From Papiliotrema nemorosa (Eukaryota > Basidiomycota > Tremellomycetes > Tremellales > Rhynchogastremaceae), in assembly GCA_032158125.1 (NCBI GenBank), contig JASKOT010000001.1:868001-932000 (forward strand): a DNA stretch of 64,000 bases. Direction: 5' to 3'. Position numbers and translations under genes: made by a program. The notes under the pieces are model-generated. The model did not search any database and was not told the DNA's origin. It saw nothing but the letters and a program-made list of their open reading frames with translations. This document shows, piece after piece, positions 1 through 11,099 of the stretch; the stretch's first letter is position 1; every line of letters begins with the position of its first letter.

Positions 1-72
1 TTTCGATGTCACACCAGCAGAGCTCATCAGTAAGTAGACGCATATCTTCGCGATTGTCAAGCAGGACTAATC

Positions 73-763
73 TTAGGCTGCGTCGTCACGGAGAAGGGTG
101 TTGCGGAACGAAGGGAGGGCGAGAAGAGCATCGATGTCAGTCAGGTCTGCTAGTAAGCATGGAAGCACTGTAGCAGGTTCGGCGATTTGACATAGATATA
201 TACAATCATGGCGATACTGACGCGATGTATCAGTCCACTTTCGGCCCTTCGTGACCAGGCAGAACATAGTACGGGGCATATTCCTCGTGTATCTTTGGCG
301 AATGTTCGAGGAGGTATGCCAACCTGTCCAGATCCGCTCTTCTGATGATTGCCCAGAACTCCCATTCCGTGCATACGATAGGCACTCCATGTCGACCCGT
401 TTCGACCTTGATAGCAGGTGCACCAGTTTCCGCCTTGATGATCCATTTGTGTTCTGCCTGAGTGTAGAAGATATCATCGAGGTGATCCACTATGATCCCC
501 TTTCGATCCTGCCATCAGTGAACTCCATCCGAAAGACTTGCGTTGATCTCGTCCTCTATCCCTTTTCGACGGGCAAGAGCAGATGGGTTGGATGATTCAG
601 GTGTCTGGAGGAAGACGGCATGACGAGTCATAGAACTCAGAGGACGGACCCCGATCTGGTTCGATCGGAGACAGAGACGATCCAGAGGAAAGATCGTAAG
701 ACTAGGTTGCGCGGGTTTGGCTTGGTTCGCATAGATCGTCTTGATTGATAGAGTCGACGACAT
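73..763 (-). CDS. Small unrecognised protein, probably 3 exons
   Basis: I do not recognise this gene. The first ATG on the minus strand is at 763 and opens a basic, Ser/Arg-rich N-terminus (begins MSSTLSIKTIYANQ) that could be a mitochondrial presequence. The frame is broken by a TGA near 515. A short intron with a GCAAGT donor and a CTGATGGCAG acceptor would bypass it and stay in frame, but at 33 nt it would be very short. The middle exon (about 505-230) contains a Trp-rich stretch (TEWEFWAIIRRADLDRLAYLL). A second intron of about 49 nt with a weak GTTCTG donor would join it to the last exon, which ends LLRDDAA just before position 73. The exon structure is tentative and the role is unknown. 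Confidence 0.4.
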
Positions 764-2013
764 TGTCAATGAGCGAATGCATACGGTGAGGACTGAGTGA
801 CATAGGTATCATGCCGTCCAAGGAGGTCAGTGTGTGAAAAGGGCTCAGTGATGGTTGTATCCAGGAGTAACAACGTTTGCCAGGGGTACTTCGATCGTTC
901 GATCAGCACTTTGACCTCTTGTTTTGACATGCAACAATGCGATCTTTGAGTTGTCGCACGGTGGGAGGATACGCAGTAGATAAGCTGTGCAAACCGCCAG
1001 TCAATGTGCTCGGCATTGGTTGGCCCGGAGGAGTTCGATGTTTCTTGCAAGGTGGATCCATATCGCCGATAAAGCCAGTATGAGTACACTTGGGCTGAAA
1101 GGTATCCGACTCTTTCCGTCTTCTTGACAACATGTAAGCGTAGCCAAGATTCGAGAGCTGCGAGAAACTAGCGCTGATCGATCGTAACGACTAGAGACTG
1201 TAGACCCAAACGAATGACCCCCAAGGCTTCCGACTTCCTGACCTTACGTGAGTGATCGAGTGGTTTCTTCCTTACACTCTGGACCGTCGTATGCACGCAG
1301 TGCTGAGATTCACCTGTTCCACTAGTGAGCGGCACTAGCTGGACGGTAGATCCTGGATTGTTAGGTCTAGAGTATGAGAACCGGAGCGGGGAACCGGGTA
1401 GCTCCGCTAATGACCACTCGACCTATCGGAACGACCAGGAGGAGATAAGCAGAGCACTCGTCATGCTTCCATGCTTCACGATACCTCTCGATTTTATCGT
1501 TCCGGAATGCAAGACTTGCGGCAATGGCCATGGGCGGGACTTTGCTCACTAGGCTGACACAGGATCGACGCTAATTTGGTATTGCTTGGCAAAGGTCAAT
1601 GTGGATCCCTACTGCGTGGCACAATTGACTAACTCGACCTTCCCTGAGCACTGGTATCTGATACCGCTCCGATCCTGGTTACAAACCGCCTTGTCGTATC
1701 TCCAGCCTTGGATCTTGGCGACGATCTACTATCATTTTCAGTGACACGGTGATCGCTCGATGCCAAGGTGTATGTGGCCTGCGAAGTGTGGGAACCTTGG
1801 CAAGACACCAGATTTAGCGTTGTCGCAGACTGTTTTCGAGCGGTCTCTGACGTGCTCGACGCTAGCCCCCTCTATGTCACTCTTTTTGAGAGAATGCACA
1901 GGTCCATTTCGTCTCATGGGGACCAAGCAGCCCCTCCTCGAGACAGGATAGGTATATAACATCGACTAGCCATCTTGATACGGTCGCGCCACCTTCTCCC
2001 TACTTTTCACTCG
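764..2013. other. Intergenic region without a supported gene
   Basis: This stretch lies between the divergent small gene on the left and the Rch1-like transporter on the right, so it must hold both promoters. Several short open frames exist on both strands, but none continues through plausible introns or resembles a known family. A short untranslated or unrecognised gene cannot be excluded. Confidence 0.5.
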
Positions 2014-3535
2014 ATGCCACACCAACATTCCAAATCCAACTTTTCTTCTACCACGCGAATCGACCAGCTTGAGGCTGGGTCTAAAGAGCTCTCGAGGAGC
2101 ACAACATGGGACGATGCAGCCACTATCGTTCCTTCCGAAGAACGAAAACAATCGGTTGCGACCACGAACACTGTGGAAACGGTAGTGCAGCAAGAGGGGG
2201 AGAAGCAAGTGGATGTGGCAATACAAGATATCAAGGAAGAAGAAGGTCAACGACCATGGTATCACCCAATCTCCCTGCTCTGGCTTGCAGTCGACAACTG
2301 GTTCTTGATCGGCATAGCGGTGTTCGTCACCCTGGCATGGCGGTTCCCAGAAGTCGGCAGAGAAGGTGGATACATTCGAGCAGAGTATACTGTGAACTAT
2401 GGAGCGATCGCTCTCATCTTCCTCATCACTGGTCTGACCCTGTCGACCCAGGCTCTTTACCGCCAATTCCGGAACTGGTACAGTCACCTCTTTACCCAGG
2501 TATTCTCTTTGCTATTCTTCCCCGCCGTCATGTTCGCCATCGTAAACATCATCAAATCCGCCGACGACCCAAAGATCGACCCATATATATTGGTTGGACT
2601 CATGGTCATGGCGATACTGCCAACAACAGTCGCGGCAAATGTGACCATGACAAGAGAAGCCGAGGGCAATGAGGAGGCTGCGACGGCAGAGTGCTGTATT
2701 GGACAAGTACTGGGGATTTTCCTTTCGCCTTTGTTCTTACAAATGTTCATGTCGGCTCCAGGGTGGAGTTATGGCCTGCCAGTGGCGGAAGGAGGCAAGT
2801 CTAGCTCGGCAGGTTTGAAGCAGATCTACCGTCAAGTCGGACAACACATGGGTCTAGCCATCTTTCTGCCCATGATTGTCGGTCAGATCATTCAGAAGTG
2901 AGTCAAATCAACGATGAGCACCATGGACCGATGCTTATCAAAGTGTCTTTCCCAAACAGACCAAATGGGTTGCGACCAAATTTCGTCTGCCAAAGGTCGG
3001 CTCGTTCCTATTGCTCGTCCTCATCTGGTCGATCTTCTGCGAACAATTCGACCAAGACGCATTCAACCTCGTCTCTCCAGCATCTATCATCCTTGTCGTC
3101 TTCCTCAATCTCACAATATACCTTGTGTTCACTGTCATCTGTGTCGTTCTCACCCGACTACCCTTTTTGCCGGCGGAAATGGTGGATCCATCCGCGGCGA
3201 AAACGCCCAAGTGGCGACAGGTAGCGATGGCGGCAAGGTTTGGGAAACCCGAAGCCACAGCAATCTGCTTTTGCGCAGCAGCCAAGGGTCTTGTAGTTGG
3301 CTCTCCTATTCTTGACATCTTATACGGCGGCATACCTCCGGCTCAACGGGCCATCATCAGCATACCGCTTGTCTTGTATCAAGGTGAGAAGCAAAGGGGG
3401 CGAAAGGGACGACGCTGATAGCCAGGCGAACAAATTGCATGTGGACAAATCCTCACATATCTTTTCAGACGATGGAATCGACAATCAGATACGCTCAAGA
3501 TCAGCGGGGAGATGCGCGGAGAGAACAGAGCTTGA
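2014..3535 (+). CDS. RCH1: SBF-like (bile acid:Na+ symporter fold) membrane transporter, Rch1 family
   Basis: This is a multi-pass membrane protein of the SBF-like family typified by Saccharomyces YMR034C/Rch1, which dampens calcium uptake at the plasma membrane. The role here is taken from the family. Exons are 2014-2897, 2944-3383 and 3426-3535. The start is the ATG at 2014 (MPHQHSK), because the frame upstream has no other ATG. After about 90 hydrophilic residues come hydrophobic segments, the LMVMAILPTTVAANVTMT region with its small and polar residues, and later ICFCAAAKGLVVGSPIL, all typical of the family. The first intron uses an AAG acceptor at 2943, chosen because it keeps frame and gives NVFPKQTKWVATKFRLPK. 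The tail is short and basic and ends GEMRGENRA. Confidence 0.85.
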
Positions 3536-3874
3536 GCAAGAACAGGAGCGGGCGGATCTGGGGTAAATCGAAAATATGCAGCAAACCGAAGACGATAGAA
3601 GCACTGTCAGAAGTCACAACATAGATGGATGATACAAGAATGCATGTACAAAGTACGAGCGCGTAGGTCTCTCGATGGCCATTGAAAGCGCTTGAGCATC
3701 TTTGCTTGGGTGTGGTTGGCATATGTAGCTACTCAGCCACAGGCCGTCGATTTCCGCCTCTTCCGCCGGAAAGAGGGTTTGTTGTGGAGATCCCACTGTT
3801 CCCTTGTCCCAGCCCATACTATGCGATACCGGGTCTATCATTCAACGTCGGTCCAATAGCTTCTGCTCACCAAC
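3536..3874. other. Intergenic, tandem genes
   Basis: This region holds the 3' end of the Rch1-like gene and the promoter of the OSBP gene, both on the plus strand. I see no gene in it. Confidence 0.5.
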
Positions 3875-6800
3875 ATGGCAGCACCTAGAAGTACAAGAGG
3901 AGCTCCAAGCACACACAGTGGTGAGCGAAATCGTCTTGATCCTCACTGATTCTTAGACCTATCCTCCAGCCCCTCGGCGTCAACCCTCCTCTCCTCTTCC
4001 GCTCCCAGCGCCCTATACACCTTTCGCCTCCTTGAAGCACTTAGATCCGATGATCCGAACCAGGTTCAGCGTTTCTTGAGTGAGTTGAAGCCCTCGTCAG
4101 GGTCTGTCGAAGGGCAGGAAGACATATCGAAAGCTGGGAAATTGCTAGGCATGGCCGTGCGGGTCGCATCAGGTGAGCAATCCTGGAGTAACCGAATTGA
4201 CAGCAGCACCGGTTCTCAACCAAATCCTGGCATCTCCATCCATCACATCACCCAATCTACCTGTCAGTCCTGGGACATTGGCCACACCTTTGCACGTGGC
4301 AGCCGAGATCGGGCGGATTGACGCTGGTGAGTCCACAGAGGCGAACGTGCGAGATGGCATGACTGACAGACAGTCTCGGTACTTCTCAGTCATCCTGGGA
4401 TCAACGATACGATCCGAGATGAACAAGGAAGGACGCCATTGGAGTGTGCCTCTCATGCAGAGGTTGCTGCCCTCATCGAAGGTGAGACTCCCGCCCTGCG
4501 AAATAGCACGAGAAACGCTTAGACTAGAATCGCGAAACAGCTTGCAGCTCAAATACCTCGCCCTCCTCGCGAACTACGTCTCGAGCTCGCTCAGCTCCGT
4601 CGATGAGCTCATGGCTATGAGTGACTTTCTGGAAGGGCCAAGGTGAGTGGTCCGCCCGCGATTACTACCGTGGGCTCATGATTAGAACCGAGATTCTCAA
4701 CTTGAACGCGCTTGACGAGAAGAGCGGGACCAGTCTACTGCATGAAGCTGCTCGGTGAGCTTTCATGTCTCTTTTGTCGTTTTGCTGATCGTAGACGTCG
4801 AGACTTGCGTCTGGTGGAATTGGCGACGAAACGAGGCGCCGACGCCTTTGTGCGAGATCGCAGGGGCAAGCAAGTTCTTGAAGGGGACAAGAACGGAGAT
4901 GAGAGGATCAAAGCCTTTTTACGGCAATTCACCAATCAAGACGGCTCCGTTCAGCCCAAAAGCGACGGTCGACCCCCAGATCTCAAAGGTTTCCTGAGCA
5001 AGTGGGTCAACTATCGAAGCGGATGGCGAACACGATGGTTTGTACTGGAGAATGGAGTATTGAGCTACTATCGAAATCGAGAAGACGAAGAGGTCGCATG
5101 TCGAGGATCCATCTCGCTGTCGAGCGCCAGTCTTCACCCCTCAAACGATGGGTCTAGATTCGAGGTTCACTCCAGGACGTCCGCGTCGGTGCCCAAGATC
5201 ATCGTCAAATCGGCTCATCGAGCAGAAGTAGGCCGATGGATTCAGACTGTACGCATGAATATCGAATATTACTCGCGAGAAGGGACAGCCAAACCGGGTG
5301 AAATTCTGGAGAAGAAAACGTCGTCGGCCCCCAAGCGTGCGCCAAGCATCAGATCCCATCTCGACCGCCCGACCACATCAGCTGTCGCTGCTCTTCCTCC
5401 CACGAATCAATTTCTCAGTCCCGAGCTACAAAAGTCGGGGCTCGATACGGCTCCGGTATCCAAGGCGCCGTCGATCGTCGACAACACCGAAACATTATCC
5501 ATCTACGAGGCGGCTGAGAGAGAAAGTATCATCGACAGCGACGAGAACCAGTCTGCGGGTATGCCTCACGAGGCGACGTTCGACCTTGGAGTCCTCAATA
5601 TCAAAGCTCAGATCGACCTTACCCAGCAGTTGATCGATTCGATTGTCACACCTCCATCCTCTAAATCGGTTTCGCCAAGCCGCGGCAGCTCACTGGAGCG
5701 AACATCTTCACGTCAGCAAGCCGTCAAAGAGGCATTGAGGTCATCCCTGCGCACTCTGGCATTACAAGTCACCCAACAGAACCTGATGTCTCAAGATCGG
5801 GAACGATATCTGCTTGGCAGGATTCAGCGAGAGATCGAAGCGAGGAAGGTGTGGGAGGAGAATATGCTCACTGTTGCCGAGCAGCAAGCCGATATGGACC
5901 GACAACTCACCGAAGCAGCCAAAGACAACGAGAAGAAGAGAAAAGCATTACGTCAAGCTCGAGGTGTACTTGCCGGCCTCAGCGGGAGTCTGCCAACGTC
6001 GCCTGCAGAGGTGTCAACTCCCCCGGCGACAGGCTTCCCGGGTATTGCCAATGTCGCTTCGCCTGTGCCGACTGCACCTTTGTCGTCCGCTGTCACGAGA
6101 GAGTCCAACATACAAGAGGTGCACGATGCGATCGTTGCTGCTGGTGCCGATTCCGACGACGAAGACGATGACGACGAGTTCTTTGATGCTATTGAGCAGA
6201 ACGCCATACCGAATCTTCGACTGCATGACAGTATCGCTCATCCGGAAGATCATCGACCCGGAACTCCTGCTCATTCTCGACAACCTTCGGTCATCAACGT
6301 CAACGCTGATGCTACAAAGCCTTCCACTGGTACCATTAAGGATCTACTTGCTCGACCAAGTCTGGAGCCTTACTTGCATGTTCGACACAAACTGCCTATC
6401 GATGACGATAAACGACCTTCTGTCAGTCTGTGGAGCATCTTGAAGTCTTCAGTGGGCAAAGACCTGACGAAGATATCTTTCCCCGTCAGCTTCAACGAGT
6501 GTACCTCAATGCTGCAGCGAATGGCAGAGGACATGGAGTATGACGCATGCCTGACTGTTGCTGCATCCGAGTCGGACTCTCTGAAGAGACTGGCGTATGT
6601 CGCAGCGTTTGCCATGAGCAACTACTCCTCGACCATCGGCCGAATCGCCAAACCATTCAATCCGCTACTGAGCCAAACCTTTGAATATGCCATACCGAAC
6701 CGATATCGATACATCTCGGAACAAGTATCGCATCATCCTGTAAGTCTGGACATGTGAGAGCAGTCTGACCTGGTGCTGAACTGCAGCCTATATCGGCATG

Positions 6801-7875
6801 CTTTTGCGAGGCACCAACGTGGAAGTACTTTGGTGAAGTCGACGCTCAGAACAAGTTTCAAGGAAGGAGTTTCGAGATCCGGCCTACCGGTGTGGCGCAT
6901 GCCGAGTTGATCATACCAAGGAAGAACGTCAAGCAAGGTTTGGACTATCCAGATGCCGGGCCGCAGTACGCAGAGGGCATGGTCGCTGAGCATTACTCTT
7001 GGAAAAAAGTCACGACGAATGTCTCAAACTTCATCATGGGCACACCGATCATCGATCACTACGGTGATCTCGTTGTTAGTGCGTACAATCATGGTGTGTA
7101 TGGAGCGTTGTTGATATGTAGCCAACCACCGAACGGGCGAAAGCTGCACCTTGACTTTCAAACCTAGAGGATGGCGAGGTGGTAATGCGTTCGAGATCAA
7201 GGGTATCGTGCAGGATTCTGCAGGACACAACGCCTGGGATATTGCTGGAAGTGAGTGTTGGATGAGGTATAATCAGGATTTCGCAACTTACGTCACAGGA
7301 TGGGACTCGCAATTGATAGCGAGGGAGAGCACATCTTCGGCTCCACTCGAGGTGGACACCCAGGTCGGACCTTCTCAGAAGGAATATCTGCTGCTGTGGC
7401 GAAATAGCGAGAAACCCAAAGCGCCTTTCAACTTGACTCCTTACGCCATCACCCTCGTATGTTCAGACATGGGCTGTGAGACTGTCGGTGACTGACCATC
7501 AGAATGATATCCCTCAAGGCCTGCGACCCTACCTCTGTCCCACAGATTGTCGACTCCGAACGGACCAAAGGGCATTTGAGAATGCAGAGTATGACAAGGC
7601 GCAAATGTGAGCATCCCTCCTACTATCGTGCGATCACCTGACGTTCCAGGCTCAAGACGGCAAATGAGGAGATACAACGCAATACTCGAAAGCTCAGAGC
7701 GGAAGGCAAACTGCCTCCCCACGAGTCGAGGTGGTTCAAGCCGACTACAGATGAGGATAGCGGAGAACGAGTTTGGTACCCTAGACGAGCATCGGATGGA
7801 GAGGTGCTATTCTGGTCAGAGAGGGAAAAGAAGGATTGGTCAGAGGTTCCTCATATCTTCGCGGAGGACATCTAA
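3875..7875 (+). CDS. OSH1: Oxysterol-binding protein, Osh1/Swh1 type (ankyrin-PH-FFAT-ORD)
   Basis: This is a lipid-transfer protein expected at ER-organelle contact sites, where the family exchanges sterol and phosphoinositide. The gene has about 12 exons. The first starts at ATG 3875 and ends with a GTGAGC donor near 3931. Small exons encode ankyrin repeats (TPLHVAAEIGRIDA near 4290, TSLLHEAARRRDLRLVELA near 4735-4815). A PH domain follows at about 4980-5260 (DLKGFLSKWVNYRSGWRTRW). An acidic run precedes a FFAT motif, EFFDAIE, at 6176-6196, the ER VAP-binding signal. The ORD starts near 6300 and carries the family signature EQVSHHP-PIS across the intron 6740-6786; NHRTGE is restored by a GTGCGT-donor intron near 7080. 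The last exon ends HIFAEDI with TAA at 7873. All three modules match the long fungal Osh1/Osh2 layout. Confidence 0.93.
6176..6196 (+). other. FFAT motif in the OSBP gene
   Basis: The codons read EFFDAIE directly after an Asp/Glu run. This matches the FFAT core EFFDAxE, which binds VAP proteins on the ER. Confidence 0.85.
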
Positions 7876-8413
7876 GTATGAGACGAACAAGCCTTAAGAA
7901 GGACTCTTAGTCTTATGTGCTGCTTTATCCTATGCTACGTGATGGCTGGCTGGCGTGATTGTAATCCCGTCGGAAAGAGACCCTCTCCAGGAGCAATCGG
8001 GACACTTGTCCCCCTTGTTCCCTTTCACTCCTTTGTTCCTGCATATCTGTAGAGCACTGGCAACGACTGGAGAGTGTGCGAGCTGGACAGAGGTGATGTA
8101 CTGACGAGACTGCTGAACGTATCCCGTTAAACGTCATGTCGATCAAGCTGAAGGAGGAGGAATGACCTTCCCTGTCGAGTGATCGGGGAACAAAAAGGGG
8201 GAATCACACATCAAACACTCCCCCCTTCAAGGCAAGGTATCACTCAACTCCCCGCAAGCATTTCCTCCTCTTGTCCCCCTCGCGTTGCTCCACGTTTGTA
8301 CTCATCCTCACCTCCAGCCTCATACGTAACAAGGCAGGCATTGACTTCTTGCTGTTGACCTCCCAATACCTGTCGAAGGGAGGGAAATCGCATTGACCTC
8401 TTGCAGTGTCGTC
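7876..8413. other. Intergenic, pyrimidine-rich promoter region
   Basis: Between two plus-strand genes. The right half (about 8210-8400) is rich in C and T tracts such as CCCCCTTCAA and CTCCTCTTGTCCCCC. This is usual for fungal core promoters and probably belongs to the gene starting at 8414. No gene is seen. Confidence 0.5.
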
Positions 8414-10951
8414 ATGCCCGCCCTCAACACTCCCGCTCGTTCGGACTCTTCTTCGCCCATATCCAAGAGATCAAACCGCAAATCTTGGTTCGCCATCCGT
8501 CGCCGTGCCAAACAACGTACAGCGACAGGCGATACTTCGCCGCTCCCACCGCCCTCCGCATTCAACTACGAGCCAACCCCTCAGCCGGACACGCGTCTTG
8601 GTCCCCTTCAATTCGCGCCCAACAGACTTCAGAGTCTTTACATCACCCCCTCGGAGAGGAACCTGTACCTCGCAGCCATGTCACAGCTTGACCAAGGTCC
8701 CCAACCTCTGGCTCTATGGGCAGAACCACCTCCCATCCTCCCCCGTCTGCCATTGTCCCCTCCTATGGATACTGCACCACCCAACGCTGGTGCGCCAACC
8801 GCTCAACATCCTCTCACTACCGTACCGCTTTCCCCTAAACTTGTCACTTCTCCCGGACTACCCGGATCGGGCTTGATGGTCAGAGAGGAGTTCAGAAGAC
8901 CTCAAAGTCCAAGTAAAGCCACTCGACATGCCCTACTTTGCCTCTTGCCCACTTCATTCCTCCGTTTCACCGGTTTCCCTCCAAAAACCATCATCGCGAT
9001 TGACAGAATAATGTCGGAGAATTGGCCACAGGGAGTTTGGCTGAGGAGTGAAGATATGGACAAGATGAGCAAGAGGAACGAAAGCGGGGAGAATCTCACC
9101 TGGCGCGCTGAGCTGCATGGTAGAGCATGGAAGGTGAAAGGCAGTCAAGAGCTCGAGTGCGTATGGTGTAGTAAAGCGGGAATGTAAGCTGATGTTCAGG
9201 TCGATTCGTTTGCTCTTGGCGATGCTGACGACTCTCGCTACGCATGGTTGGACATTAGTTGGATCGGTCCAAGCTGCAGGAATGAAGGTAACATACCCGT
9301 GCCATGACCTCTGTACTGACGGTAGAAAACATGTCACAACCTCCTCTTTCGATATGATCCACATGTTGAGGCCCGTCCACCGGCCTTCTTCGCTCTTTCC
9401 ATGCCGCGTGGGTACTTGGCACGCAGATGATCGCTCAAGCTGATTCCTAGTGGCGGACCGACTGTCCATCATATCTCCCCCAAACAAGTCCACGCCTGCC
9501 ATACTGAACGCGGTCCGCTCGGCAATCACCTCGAATTCTCATCTTACCGAATCCAGCCAAAACAGGGCCAATAGCGTCGAGATGCAGAATCCAGAGGCGT
9601 CAAAACGACTCACATGGGGTAAAGAAGGTCAAGCGAAGGGCGTCAAGCTGGAGGGCTGGGTGCATCCCGGTGTTTTCCGCTTTTGGATTGCTGGTATGCG
9701 TCGATGGTTGGGCGGTACAGTCAAGCACGGCAAGGTCGACAATCTACATCCATCGCTCCTCATGTCGATCATGAATCATCTCTCGTCGATCCATTTCGAG
9801 CTGGCCGGGTCTATCCCTCTTCTTCCACTGGCGAAAGGTCGAGACGTACTGTTCTTCTACTCGCTACCTGCTTCAGGCTTGACACATCTCGACTCTTATC
9901 GTCCTGATGCCACGGCGGGACCTTCAAGTGGTTCAGAATCGGTGGTACTCGTGTCTCGTCCAAGCTCTCCTCCGGTGACCGAGACGCAGGAACACTCGCG
10001 ATTGCCTACCGACAACTCCGGGGTGCCAGAGGGTCGACGAGTTCTGCCTTGGACTTCCATTCTCTCGGAGAGCCCCCAACATCTCAAGGAAGAGTGAAGA
10101 AGGCTTCGGAAGGCTCCTCCAGCGCGGCACCTCCAATTTCCTCAATGCGCCAGGCGTTTGCTCGACAAAGGACATCCTCTGAGGAGTCAAACAGGCCATT
10201 GCTACCTCAGGCTTTCGCCGCGTCGCCAAAGCAAAAGAATGTCCTGCTCAAAAAGAACTCTCTTCGAAGGCGATCGGCGTCCGCCACTGGCTCTGTTGAC
10301 CTCCCCCCTCCTGAACCGAGTGTGACGACCAACTTGCCAGGAGCCGGTGTCGCCGCCACTGATACAACTCTCCGAGAATCAGATCAGTGGTCGATGATCG
10401 ACGTACCGGCTCATGTTGGCAGACTGGGAGTGACGCACTACAGTCCAGGCCCGGATACTTTGTCCATGCCATACGGCGAAACATCCGCCCCGCCCAATCG
10501 ACAAATGCATGACTCTGCTCCTCGACCTTCAAATGAAACGACCTCGGACGAATCCGTTTACGAAGACACGAATGAGACCATCCATCACACTGCTCCACCC
10601 GAATTGTCTGTTCCCCAAAACCCGCCACAGCTTCCACCCAGACCCGCGCAGCGTGCACAAGAGACGTTGCTAGATCCCATCATGTCTCTCGGGAATCCCG
10701 TCAATCCGGATGCAGACATGGGTCAAGGTGAGACGGTACCGCTACGAGAACCCGCAACTTCGCGCCGAGCAGGAAGTGCAATGGTCGATGTTGGAGGCGG
10801 GATCGGCGTTCCGAGCATGCACGGATCTGTGGGGTTCTTTCCCACAGGTCAATCGGTCATCTCAGATGGAGGTCACAGTGAATCGGTCGCACCACCTGTG
10901 CCACCGCCAAAGGCAGGAAGCTCCCGAACCAGAATGAGCGTGGGAAGATGA
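8414..10951 (+). CDS. Conserved fungal protein of unknown function with disordered tails
   Basis: The function is unknown. The start is ATG 8414 (MPALNTPARSDSS). The N-terminal 150 residues are Pro/Ser-rich. A compact middle region follows: WPQGVWLRSEDMDKM, RAWKVKGSQELDSIRLLL, THGWTLVGSVQAAG, RYDPHVEARPPAFFALSMP and then LADRLSIISPP. This resembles a widespread fungal family I know only as uncharacterised. Introns of about 40 nt lie near 9151-9199, 9289-9327 and 9409-9450. After GWVHPGVFRFWIAGMRRWLG and SLLMSIMNHLSSIHFELAGS, the frame at about 10097 ends. A 56-nt intron with a GTCGAC donor near 10034 and a CTCAAG acceptor joins in phase to a long Ser/Pro-rich exon ending MSVGR at 10951. That last join has a weak donor, so the protein could instead stop at 10097. 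Confidence 0.65.
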
Positions 10952-11099
10952 CATTGACGCGATTACCCCAGCGATCTAGAAAGGGTAGGCGGATACGAGT
11001 GTAGGGAAGGATGCAGTAGATAGACATGGATATATACCCCTAATGATGCTATGCAAAATATGAAATGCTAAATATGTATATGCAGTGTGTTGTGCGTCC

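Noticed and set aside
766..1133. Two overlapping minus-strand open frames upstream of the first gene
   Set aside because: Low-complexity match to nothing, no splice continuation, and a non-ATG start for one; treated as chance frames in the intergenic region.
1325..1962. Short frames on both strands between 1.3 and 2.0 kb
   Set aside because: They overlap each other on opposite strands, are under 80 codons, and lack recognisable sequence or good start context.
10049..10951. Separate gene for the Ser/Pro-rich frame at 10.05-10.95 kb
   Set aside because: It begins inside the preceding coding frame, has no promoter space, and joins that frame in phase through a possible 56-nt intron, so I merged the two while noting the weak donor.
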